Source: Halioglobus sp.
Lineage (GTDB): Bacteria > Pseudomonadota > Gammaproteobacteria > Pseudomonadales > Halieaceae
Direction: 5' to 3'
NCBI GenBank assembly: GCA_020443425.1
Contig: JAGRIE010000027.1
Coordinates: forward strand, 1 to 53,233
DNA length: 53,233 nt
Under the pieces are notes generated by a model. The model worked only from the letters and a program-made list of their open reading frames with translations, was not told the origin of the DNA and ran no database searches. Shown here piece after piece: positions 14,102 to 22,205 of the stretch. Made by a program: the position numbers and the translations under genes. Numbering within the stretch: position 1 is the first letter of the stretch; every line of letters starts with the position of its first letter.

Positions 14102-17053
14102 CTATAACTCCTGCACCGTCATACCTAACTGCTCTCGCAGGGACGCCGTGGTTTCCAGTTGTCCGGCGCTGGTGACGACAGCAGTACTGGCCAGCTCAGG
14201 CTTCAGGTAGGTCTCTACCACACGGCGCAGATCGTCCAGCCCGACTTCCAGCACGCGCTGCCTGAACAGCTCGCGCGACGCATGGCTGCGGCCGAACAGG
14301 CGGTTGTGGAAATGTTGTTTGGCCTCTCCCGCTGGTGAGCTGGGTTTGTCCATGCTGCCGATCACACCGAGGATCGCCTCTTCCAGCGCGCGGTATTCGT
14401 GCCGGTTGTCCAGCATCCACGATACGGCGAGGTCAAAATCCTGCAGCGTTCCGGCCAGGCGCGGGTCGCGGTAGGAGTAGAAGCGGAAGGCGGCGATGCT
14501 GGAATCCTGCGAGGCACCACCGCCGTAGGCGCCGCCCTGTTCACGGATGGCCCGGTGCAGATAGCCGTTGCGTAAGAACCCGCCCAGCACTGTCAGCGCG
14601 GCGGCGTCGGGATGCTGTTCCGGCACCGTGGGATAGGCGCGGGCGCAAAAATTGACCTGGGTGTTGGTCAGCCACAGCTCGGCGCGGCGCTCGCGAATGG
14701 CGGGCAGCGCGAATGCGGATGGCTGGGCCTTGTCCGCCGCCTGCGACCAGACCTCCCCGGCCAGCCCCACAACTGAGTCCACTTTGTGCTGCTCGGCGAT
14801 CACCAGGAACTGCATTGGCGAACTGAGCAGGTTGTCGTGCAGTTGTGCCAGCCGCTCTGACACGGCCTGCAAGCCGGCCTTGTCGGCGAGGCTGTCATCG
14901 AGTTGCCGCAACTGGCGGATACCGGCGAGACCCGACTGATGATGGTGCAGATTGGCCAGTGGGCTCATGCCGGCACAGGCGGCCGTCATCGCCAGGCTGT
15001 GGCCGTTGCCGGTGATGGACTGGTCGCGTCGCGCACGCTGCTGGTTGATCAGGTCCCGGATGCGGTTGGTCTCGTCGAAGCGCACTTTATGCAGGGTGTC
15101 GCGCATCAACTGTGTCTGCGCGGCGGCGTTGCGTAACAGTGCCTTGGACGACAGGGAAAAATGCGCGCTGATGGCCTGTTCATCGTTGGCCTCGCCGCGC
15201 ATGGCGACAAAAGCCGAGATGGCGCCCACCGTCGCCGCCTGCCGGTGCTGCACGTCCAGATAGGAATCCGGTCCCAGCCCGACTTCGGTGAGGATGTTGG
15301 TGTACAGCGGCAGTATCTGCAACTGCGTGCTATCCAGTGAGGGCAGGGCAGTGACCGTCTGCTGGTACACGATGCCATTGGTACCCTGGCCATAGGTGGT
15401 GAAGGGCATGCCCTTCACCTGCAGCTGCTGGTAGGTCAGCTCGGGCAGGGCCGCCGGCACGTCGCTCAGCTCTACCTTGGGCAGTACGCTGTCGTCGTCT
15501 ACTTTCGCCTGCCGCGCCACCAGGTCGGCGGCCAATTGCACGGTGGCGTCTCGCTGGCCCGGCGTCATCGCCGCCTTGATGTCGGCGAGCCGCGCTTCCT
15601 CCTCGGCGCGCTGGCGGGCGGACAGCTGTTTGTCGGGCGTCATCACCAGTGTCACCCGGTGCGGGTTGTCCAGCAGCAGCTGCCGCGCGAGACGACGGAT
15701 ATAGTCCGGGTCCTGGATCTGCTGCTGCAGGTCGGCGATCACCGGTTCCAGGTTCAGTACCGCGATCGGGTCGCTGTAATGTGTGGCGCAACCCAGCGCC
15801 TGCAGTATCAGTTGCAGGCCGTAGGGATAGCCGTCGCCGGTGATCTCACGCTGGTGCAACTCGAGCTGGTGCAGTACTGCCTCCAGCCGCTCCTGGCTCA
15901 CGCCGTCCCGGGCGACCTGTTCGATCACGCCCAGTACCAGTGCTTCCAGCGCGTCAGTGTGCTCGGCCTCACTGCCCTCGATCCCGCAGCAGAACACCAT
16001 TTCACGCATGGAGTCTTCCAGGCCGCACAGCGGCGATGGTGAGCGGCCCAGCTCCGTGGTTTCCAGCGCGTGTTGCAGCGGCGAGGCGCTGTTGTCCAGC
16101 AGTACGCTGGACAACAGTTGCGCCTCCAGCAACTGCTTGAGGTCGGAGCTCTCGCCCAGCATCCAGCCCATCACCAGATGGGTTTTGTGGTCGGTGGCGT
16201 CATTGTCGTCATAGACATAGCTGTCCTGCACGCGCACCGGCTGTGACAGGCGCTGCTCCGGCTGCACTTCAATGCGCTGGGGCAGTTGGTCGAAGTGATG
16301 CAGGGCGCGCTGCTCGAACACGCTCTGGTGCTCGCTCGCGGGTATATCACCAAAGGTCATGAAGATCGCATTGCTGGGGTGGTAGTGGCTGCGGTAGAAC
16401 GCCTGCAGCTGCTCGTAGCTGAGATCCGGAATGTGCTTTGGGTCCCCGCCGCTGTTGTAGTGGTAGGTGCTGGTTGGAAACAGGTGCTCACAGAGCTTGC
16501 CCCACAGCACGCTGCTGATGGAGCTCATCGCGCCTTTCATCTCATTGAACACCACGCCCTTGAAGACGAGGTCACTGTCCGGGTTGTCGGCCTCGGCAAA
16601 CTCCACCCGGTGGCCCTCCTGGGCGAAATCCAGCGGGTCCAGCCGCGAGAAGAACACCGCGTCCAGATACACCTGCAGCAGGTTGTCAAAATCCTTGCGG
16701 TTCTGGCTGGCGAACGGGTAGGCGGTCCAGTCGGAACTGGTAAACGCGTTCATGAATGTGTTGAGTGAGCGCCGCAGCATCATGAAGAAAGGGTCGCGCA
16801 CCGGGTAGCGGGCACTGCCACAGAGCGCCGTGTGTTCCAGGATATGGGCGACGCCGGTGGAGTCCTGGGGCACCGTGCGCAGCGCCACCAGGAACACGTT
16901 CTCGCTGTTGTCGGAGGCGAGATGGTAGTGCACAGCACCTGTTTTGCGGTGACGGTACTGTTCAACCCGGATATTGAGGGATTCGATAGTCTGCTGGCGA
17001 ATGGCCTCAAATGCGGGATGGACATTGGGGAGGGCGGTGCCGCTGTTACTCAT
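14102..17053 (-). CDS. M16 family zinc metalloprotease, PreP-like (M16C)
   Basis: A 983-residue protease of the presequence-protease (M16C) type, built of two halves joined by a hinge. The inverted zinc motif HILEH (His70, Glu73, His74) is followed by the family block CGSARYPVRDPF, and the third zinc ligand is probably Glu171 (FNEMKGAM). The length agrees with PreP and bacterial homologues, which degrade short unfolded peptides inside a closed chamber. There is no signal peptide, so it is probably cytoplasmic. The gene is monocistronic on the minus strand, 66 bp before the glutaminyl-cyclase stop. Confidence 0.9.
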   Translation of the reverse strand: MSNSGTALPNVHPAFEAIRQQTIESLNIRVEQYRHRKTGAVHYHLASDNSENVFLVALRTVPQDSTGVAHILEHTALCGSARYPVRDPFFMMLRRSLNTFMNAFTSSDWTAYPFASQNRKDFDNLLQVYLDAVFFSRLDPLDFAQEGHRVEFAEADNPDSDLVFKGVVFNEMKGAMSSISSVLWGKLCEHLFPTSTYHYNSGGDPKHIPDLSYEQLQAFYRSHYHPSNAIFMTFGDIPASEHQSVFEQRALHHFDQLPQRIEVQPEQRLSQPVRVQDSYVYDDNDATDHKTHLVMGWMLGESSDLKQLLEAQLLSSVLLDNSASPLQHALETTELGRSPSPLCGLEDSMREMVFCCGIEGSEAEHTDALEALVLGVIEQVARDGVSQERLEAVLHQLELHQREITGDGYPYGLQLILQALGCATHYSDPIAVLNLEPVIADLQQQIQDPDYIRRLARQLLLDNPHRVTLVMTPDKQLSARQRAEEEARLADIKAAMTPGQRDATVQLAADLVARQAKVDDDSVLPKVELSDVPAALPELTYQQLQVKGMPFTTYGQGTNGIVYQQTVTALPSLDSTQLQILPLYTNILTEVGLGPDSYLDVQHRQAATVGAISAFVAMRGEANDEQAISAHFSLSSKALLRNAAAQTQLMRDTLHKVRFDETNRIRDLINQQRARRDQSITGNGHSLAMTAACAGMSPLANLHHHQSGLAGIRQLRQLDDSLADKAGLQAVSERLAQLHDNLLSSPMQFLVIAEQHKVDSVVGLAGEVWSQAADKAQPSAFALPAIRERRAELWLTNTQVNFCARAYPTVPEQHPDAAALTVLGGFLRNGYLHRAIREQGGAYGGGASQDSSIAAFRFYSYRDPRLAGTLQDFDLAVSWMLDNRHEYRALEEAILGVIGSMDKPSSPAGEAKQHFHNRLFGRSHASRELFRQRVLEVGLDDLRRVVETYLKPELASTAVVTSAGQLETTASLREQLGMTVQEL

Positions 17054-17119
17054 AGTGTGTCTCTGGAATCGTCTGTTCGGGTGTATTGGTGTGACCGTGC
17101 ATCACGATGCGGCGGTATT

Positions 17120-17917
17120 CTAACGCGAAACGGCTCCACTTTGCTGGCTTTCAGGCACCGCCGTCACCGGCAGCAACTCAATACGGTACAGCCACGGCCA
17201 GCGCTTGCCGGTCACCCAGACCGCGCCGTCGGCGGGGTTGCGGGCAATGCCGTTCAGCACATCGGTGCCGCTCTGGTACTCGTCTGCCGGCAGCAGGCCC
17301 CGCAGGTTGATGCTGGCGGTCACTCTGCCGCTGTCGGGGTCGATCACCACGATGCGGTCGCTGTACCAGATATTCGCCCATATCGAACCGTCCACCCACT
17401 CCAGCTCGTTCAGCAGCTCGACCGGCCGTCCCTGCTCTGTCACGGTGATGGAGCGCAGAATTCGGCCCGTGTCCGCTGACATGATGTGCAGCCTGGCGCT
17501 GCCATCGCTGTAGATCAGCTCGCGTCCGTTGTTGGTCAGCCCCCAACCCTCACCCGGGAGCGGCAGCCAGCGCTGGAACTCAAGATCAGACTCGCGATAC
17601 ACCAGCATCGCACGATTGCGCCAGGTCAGCTGGTAGATGTTGTGGTCCAGCACCGTGAGACCCTCGGCGAACAGCTGCTCGTCGAGGTGTTTTACCGCGT
17701 CCACACCGCCGTCCGGGAACCGGTAACGGAGCAGGCGCGACTCGCCGTAGTTGCCGACACTGACGTACAGGTAATCGCCCTGTATCTCCAGGCCCTGCAC
17801 GAAATGGTCCCGCGGCTGGGCTCGCTGGTCGATCACTTTCACATCGTACTGCTGCACCGACCACGCCAGGGGTGGCAGCACGCTGGCAAGCAGGAGCAGT
17901 AGACGCAGTGCTTTCAT
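17120..17917 (-). CDS. Glutaminyl-peptide cyclotransferase (plant-type beta-propeller)
   Basis: A 265-residue exported protein with a signal peptide of about 20 residues (MKALRLLLLLASVLPPLAW). The mature part is a five-bladed propeller with the family blocks FVQGLE, FAEGLTVL, GEGWGLT, LNELEWVDGSIWANIW and LNGIA. These zinc-independent enzymes convert N-terminal Gln to pyroglutamate in the periplasm. The ATG at 17917 overlaps the mnmC stop (ATGA), so translation is coupled. The true substrate in bacteria is rarely known. It is the third gene of the minus-strand trio 20990-17120. Confidence 0.85.
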   Translation of the reverse strand: MKALRLLLLLASVLPPLAWSVQQYDVKVIDQRAQPRDHFVQGLEIQGDYLYVSVGNYGESRLLRYRFPDGGVDAVKHLDEQLFAEGLTVLDHNIYQLTWRNRAMLVYRESDLEFQRWLPLPGEGWGLTNNGRELIYSDGSARLHIMSADTGRILRSITVTEQGRPVELLNELEWVDGSIWANIWYSDRIVVIDPDSGRVTASINLRGLLPADEYQSGTDVLNGIARNPADGAVWVTGKRWPWLYRIELLPVTAVPESQQSGAVSR

Positions 17918-19929
17918 GGCCGGATCCGGTTGCGTGTCAGGTCGCGGATGATAAACCGTGCGGGTGACAGGGCGCGACACAGGTTGCGGCTGAGGGGCGG
18001 GGGCTCATCGCAGATCAGGCTGGCCAGCAACTCGGCGGCTATCGGTGTCGAGGTCAGCCCCCGCGAGCCGTGTGCGGTGTTGAGGTAGAGGCCCGGTATG
18101 CAGGGGCCGCGGTGCGCAATAGTCTGGCGCGCATTCCTGGCCAGCGCACCGAAGTCCCTGATGAACTCGTCATAGGCCGGTGCCGGGCCCACCACCGGCA
18201 GGTAGTCCGGGCTGGTGCAGCGATAGCCGACGCGGCTGGCCAGCGCGGCGGGGTCGAGAGCGTCCAGTTGCGCCTGCCAGGCGGGCACCGCGGCGGCCAG
18301 CTTCGACAGGTTGTCGCGGTTGTCCTCGGCGCGTGGGGCCGGATCGCTGACATCGAGGTTGAAGGAGGCGCCGATACTGTGGGTGCCGTCACGCGCCGGC
18401 GCGATATAGCCCTCGTGGCAGAGCGCGGCGCGCAGGGCGCCGGTTGCAGAGGTGGCCGGCACTTCGGTGACCTGGCCGCGTATTGTCTGCAAGGGCAGCC
18501 ATTGCAGTTGCGCCATCGCGGCAGTAGCGGTGCCGGTCGCGACGACCACAGCACTGGCCTGCGCCAGCACCTCGCCGTCGGCCACTGCCCGCCACTGCCC
18601 GTGTTCACGGCGCAGTGCCACCTCGCCGCAGTGTTCCAGCACCCGGATCGTATCGCACGTCACCAGCGCCCGGCAGACGGCGGCGGGTCGCACCCAGCCG
18701 GAACGCGGGAACCAGTAACCGGCGCAGGGCTGCTCCAGGCCCAGAACGGCGTTGGCTTGATCGCGGTCCAGCACCCGGGCGATGTCCTCCAGCCCGACCA
18801 GCGCGTCCCGCAGCGCCGCCATCTCAACGTCGTTGCTGCTCTGCTGGAAGCTGCCACACAGTTCACCGTCGCGATGGGGGCTGAGCTGTCCCGCCTCAAA
18901 CATCGCCCGGTAAAAGCCGGTGGCGAACTGGAAACCCTGCAGTGCGAAATCGACCAGCGATGAGTGTTTGCGCGACAGCCGGGTATAGATGACGCCCTGG
19001 TTGTTGCCGGAGCCCTCGCCTGACAGTGCGCCGCGCTCCAGCAGGGTGACCGCGATACCGCGCTCCGCCAGCGCAGCGGCCGTCGTGCAGCCGGCGAGCC
19101 CGCCGCCGATGACCAGCACGTGTTCAGGCCGTTGTTCGCGGTGCCGGGAGAGATCCCAGGGGGACAGTGCAGCGCGCGCTTCGGGCGCGACCGGCGCGGT
19201 CATCACTCCGCGCAGGCATTCGCGTTTGCGCCCGTAGCCGGGCACTTTGCGGACCGCGAACCCGGCGGCCCCCAGTTTTCGCCGCACGTGTCCAGCGGCA
19301 GTGAAAGTGGCAAAGCTGGCGCCGGGCCGACTGAGGGCGGCCACGGCGTCGATCACCTGCGGTGACCACATCGCCTCATTGCGAGTCGGTGCGAACCCGT
19401 CCAGGTACCAGGCGTCCACCAGCGGTTGTCCTCTGCCGGCGAGATCGGCCAGCGCGTCATCGGCGTCTTCCCACCACAGGTCCAGTCGCACGCCCGGCTC
19501 CAGTCGCAGGCGGTGCTGGCCCGCCAGCGGTGCGGGGTATCCGGCGAGCAGGCGAGTGGCCAGCGGGCCCAGGCCAGGCCATGCCGCCAGCGCGCGTTCG
19601 AGATCGCCGCGGCGCAGCGGGTATTTCTCTATCGACAGGTAGTGCAGGTCGGGGCGCGGCGTCGGCAACGCTCGCCACGCCTGCCAAGTCAGCAGGAAAT
19701 TAAGGCCGGTGCCGAAGCCCAGTTCACCGATACAGAACCGGGTACAGTCATCACGCAGCCAGCGCCGGGGCAGGTCGCTGCCCTGCAGGAACACATGCCG
19801 GCTCTCTTCCAGCCCGTTATCCTGCGAGTAGTACACATCGTCGAAGCTGTCTGACACCGGTTCGCCGGCGTCGCTCCAGCGCAGTGCCGCTGTCGGCACG
19901 GGCTGCCACGGCTGGTTGTCCCGTTTCAT
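17914..19929 (-). CDS. mnmC: Bifunctional tRNA 5-methylaminomethyl-2-thiouridine synthesis protein MnmC
   Basis: A 671-residue fusion. The N-terminal part (about 1-235) is the SAM-dependent methyltransferase (ELGFGTGLNFLL; DAWYLDGFAPTRNEAMWS). The C-terminal part is the FAD oxidoreductase (VLVIGGGLAGCTTA near 262; GEGSGNNQGVIYTRLS). The oxidase removes the carboxymethyl group and the methyltransferase adds the methyl to give mnm5(s2)U34 in tRNA. The length equals the family norm. The ATG at 19929 overlaps the stop of the upstream gene, and its own stop overlaps the next start, so the three genes form one operon. Confidence 0.95.
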   Translation of the reverse strand: MKRDNQPWQPVPTAALRWSDAGEPVSDSFDDVYYSQDNGLEESRHVFLQGSDLPRRWLRDDCTRFCIGELGFGTGLNFLLTWQAWRALPTPRPDLHYLSIEKYPLRRGDLERALAAWPGLGPLATRLLAGYPAPLAGQHRLRLEPGVRLDLWWEDADDALADLAGRGQPLVDAWYLDGFAPTRNEAMWSPQVIDAVAALSRPGASFATFTAAGHVRRKLGAAGFAVRKVPGYGRKRECLRGVMTAPVAPEARAALSPWDLSRHREQRPEHVLVIGGGLAGCTTAAALAERGIAVTLLERGALSGEGSGNNQGVIYTRLSRKHSSLVDFALQGFQFATGFYRAMFEAGQLSPHRDGELCGSFQQSSNDVEMAALRDALVGLEDIARVLDRDQANAVLGLEQPCAGYWFPRSGWVRPAAVCRALVTCDTIRVLEHCGEVALRREHGQWRAVADGEVLAQASAVVVATGTATAAMAQLQWLPLQTIRGQVTEVPATSATGALRAALCHEGYIAPARDGTHSIGASFNLDVSDPAPRAEDNRDNLSKLAAAVPAWQAQLDALDPAALASRVGYRCTSPDYLPVVGPAPAYDEFIRDFGALARNARQTIAHRGPCIPGLYLNTAHGSRGLTSTPIAAELLASLICDEPPPLSRNLCRALSPARFIIRDLTRNRIRP

Positions 19930-20990
19930 CCGGCCCGGGTCTTGAGGCCGAGCTCGTCCGGCAGCCAGGCGGGGAGGTGGGGGTTGGTCACGGCCAACAG
20001 GTCGTCGACAGCAAACACATGCAACTCCGGTGCGCCCTGCACCGGCCGGTACAGGGTGATCACAAAGTCCTGGGCACCTGCGGTCTCGGGCAGCTGCACC
20101 TGCCACTGGTCGGAGAGTACGCTGATGGTGGTGTCACCGGGTTGCAGCCGGACCTTGACGATGTAGTGATTTTTGCCCACCGGCTTCAGGCTGCGGTTTT
20201 CGGCGCCGACGAGGGTGTCGAGCAGACGCGTTTTGATATTGCAGATCGGCGCCGTATCGCGACGGCTTTCCGGAATGCGGGGGTCCACCAGCCGCTCGCT
20301 GATATGCGCCAGTGCGGTACTGGCCTCGGAGCCGTTCAGTCGCACTTGATCTGCGCTGTAGAGGGTTTTCTCCAGTGTCCGTGAGTCGTGCAGCGCCTGC
20401 TCACGCTGGGCGATCTCCTCAGGCGTGGGCAGTATTTGCGCCGACTCCTCCAGCTCCTGGTAGTAACTGTCCAGCAGCGCGTGGAGCCGCTCGACACTGC
20501 CCGCTTCGTCTACCCGCGCGGTAGCGGCGGCGTCGGCAGTGGCCGGGTCGTCGATGACATCCGCTGTCGGCGTGGGCGCGGTGGTCTCCAGCGCGGCCTC
20601 ATAGTCACGCCTCAGTGTCTGCTCTGCCCTGATTTTGTCTTTCGCTGTGAGAATCTGCTGTTGCAGCAGGGTCACCTCCTGTTCAGTGACCTCAATCAGC
20701 CGCTGCTTCAGCGCCACGGCGCCGACTGCCAGGGTGCGAACAGCTGAATTCGGGCTCTGCTCGGGTGGCGTGTCACCGGGATGCACCAGCGCCAGGGTTT
20801 CGCGGAACTGGTCCAGCTCGGCGGTCAGCATCAGGCGCTGGTCTGTCAGCTGTTGCAGGGTGAGGCTGGCTTGCGGCAGTTCGGCGCGGGCCTGTGCGCA
20901 GACCAGCAGTGCGCACAACAGCAGGCGGCTCACCCGGCGACGGCGCACGCTCACGGGTGTGGTTGTCTGCTGATGGGGTCGTTTTTGCAT
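19926..20990 (-). CDS. Exported coiled-coil protein of unknown function
   Basis: A 354-residue protein. An arginine-rich N-terminus is followed by a hydrophobic segment (LLLCALLVCAQARA) that looks like a signal peptide. A long helical region of about 40-190 is probably coiled coil (LTLQQLTDQRLMLTAELDQF; VTLLQQQILTAKDKIRAEQ). A compact beta-rich C-terminal domain covers about 250-345. I do not recognise a named family. The start at 20990 lacks a clear ribosome site, so it is uncertain. The stop overlaps the mnmC start by ATGA, which ties it to that operon without explaining its role. Confidence 0.65.
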   Translation of the reverse strand: MQKRPHQQTTTPVSVRRRRVSRLLLCALLVCAQARAELPQASLTLQQLTDQRLMLTAELDQFRETLALVHPGDTPPEQSPNSAVRTLAVGAVALKQRLIEVTEQEVTLLQQQILTAKDKIRAEQTLRRDYEAALETTAPTPTADVIDDPATADAAATARVDEAGSVERLHALLDSYYQELEESAQILPTPEEIAQREQALHDSRTLEKTLYSADQVRLNGSEASTALAHISERLVDPRIPESRRDTAPICNIKTRLLDTLVGAENRSLKPVGKNHYIVKVRLQPGDTTISVLSDQWQVQLPETAGAQDFVITLYRPVQGAPELHVFAVDDLLAVTNPHLPAWLPDELGLKTRAG

Positions 20991-21137
20991 AAACACTGGG
21001 ACTGCTGAATCGTGGCGCCAGTTGTCGGCCGCGCTGTGCCGGAATAGTAACAGATGGCGCGCAGTCACCTCCAGCAGCGCGTTGCCCGCGAGGCTGCGGG
21101 AAAGTAGACTGTTGTCTCTTACAGGCCAGAGGTCACC

Positions 21138-21644
21138 ATGGCGCAATCACTTGTTCAATCCATGCCACAGGACAAATTTCTGCTGGTGGCGTTCAATCTG
21201 CTGCACCGGGCGTTCATCGAGCCGACACGGACGCAGGCCAAAGCGCTGTACCAGCAGGTAGCAGCCGGCACAGCGGTCAACCTGACGAAAGTGCAGTTGG
21301 AGGACAAATCGACAGCGGCGTTCCAATTGTCGCTGTCGCACAGCGAATTCAAGGGCAGGATCAATTTCGGCGCCTTCCGCGCCAGCGTCAAGGCACTGGT
21401 CGCCAATATTGCGCAGGCGCTGCGCGAAGAGCGGGAACTGAAGGTGTTCAGTGCCCTGCACGGCGGCAGCGCGATGATTTTCGGTATCACGGCGGTCACA
21501 CTGGAGGACGGGCAGCACAATGTGATGGTGCTGGCGGTCGATGCGCGCGAGGATGAGGCCACCACGGTACTGCAGCTGATGTACCTGGACCCGTCGCAAT
21601 TCACTGAGGCCGCCACTGCGCCCCGCACGGAGGGGGTCAGCTAG
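21138..21644 (+). CDS. Small cytoplasmic protein of unknown function
   Basis: A 168-residue protein without a signal peptide or membrane segment. An alternating helix/strand pattern is visible, with a conserved-looking SALHGGSAMIFGITAV turn and a C-terminal strand pair (NVMVLAVDAR, VLQLMYLDP). I do not recognise a family. The start codon is ATG at 21138. It is the only plus-strand gene in this stretch and overlaps the convergent MaoC-like gene tail to tail: the two stop codons share CTAG at 21641-21644. Confidence 0.6.
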   Translation: MAQSLVQSMPQDKFLLVAFNLLHRAFIEPTRTQAKALYQQVAAGTAVNLTKVQLEDKSTAAFQLSLSHSEFKGRINFGAFRASVKALVANIAQALREERELKVFSALHGGSAMIFGITAVTLEDGQHNVMVLAVDAREDEATTVLQLMYLDPSQFTEAATAPRTEGVS

Positions 21645-22117
21645 GGCTCGACCTGCACAAGGGGCAGGGCGGGGCGCGGCAGTTGCAGTTTTTCTGTCGG
21701 CGCCATCACTTCCGCAGTACCGGTCAGGACCAGTTTGTCCGCCTGGTTCAGGACTTTACAGTCCAGTGTCACGGTATTGCGCCGGTCTTTCTTCTCCGTC
21801 ACTTCAAGGTGCACGGTGATGGTGTCACCGATTTTCACCGGCAGGCGAAAGCGCAGTGACTGCGCCAGGTAGATGGAGCCCGGCCCCGGCAGTTCCATGG
21901 CGATGGCCGCGGAAATAATGGCGCCGCTGAGCATGCCGTGCGCGATACACTCCTTGAATGGTGTGCCGGCGGCGAAGGCGGGGTCGAGGTGTACCGGGTT
22001 CACATCGCCCGACAGCGCGGCGAACAACTGGATGTCCCGCGCCTCGATGCGCTTGGAATAGGTGGCGGTTTGCCCTATCGTTAACTCGTCATAGGTATAA
22101 TTGTGCATCTGTGGCAT
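21641..22117 (-). CDS. MaoC-like (R)-specific enoyl-CoA hydratase
   Basis: A 158-residue hot-dog protein. The hydratase-2 motif FAALSGDVNPVHLDPAFA supplies the catalytic Asp38 and His43, and IAHGMLSGAIISAAI forms the central helix. The size equals PhaJ-type single hot-dog hydratases, which hydrate trans-2-enoyl-CoA to (R)-3-hydroxyacyl-CoA. The start is the ATG at 22117 (GGGA about 8 bp upstream); ATG 22108 is an alternative. It is divergent from hrpA by 88 bp. PhaJ, a fatty-acid or other acyl-CoA role cannot be distinguished. Confidence 0.85.
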   Translation of the reverse strand: MPQMHNYTYDELTIGQTATYSKRIEARDIQLFAALSGDVNPVHLDPAFAAGTPFKECIAHGMLSGAIISAAIAMELPGPGSIYLAQSLRFRLPVKIGDTITVHLEVTEKKDRRNTVTLDCKVLNQADKLVLTGTAEVMAPTEKLQLPRPALPLVQVEP

Positions 22118-22205
22118 GACTCTGGTCCCAACTGAAATTCCTGTAGAGCTTAACCCAATTCGCGCGCTCCGGCGTGCAGAACCCGACTGACAGAAGACAA
22201 TCCGC

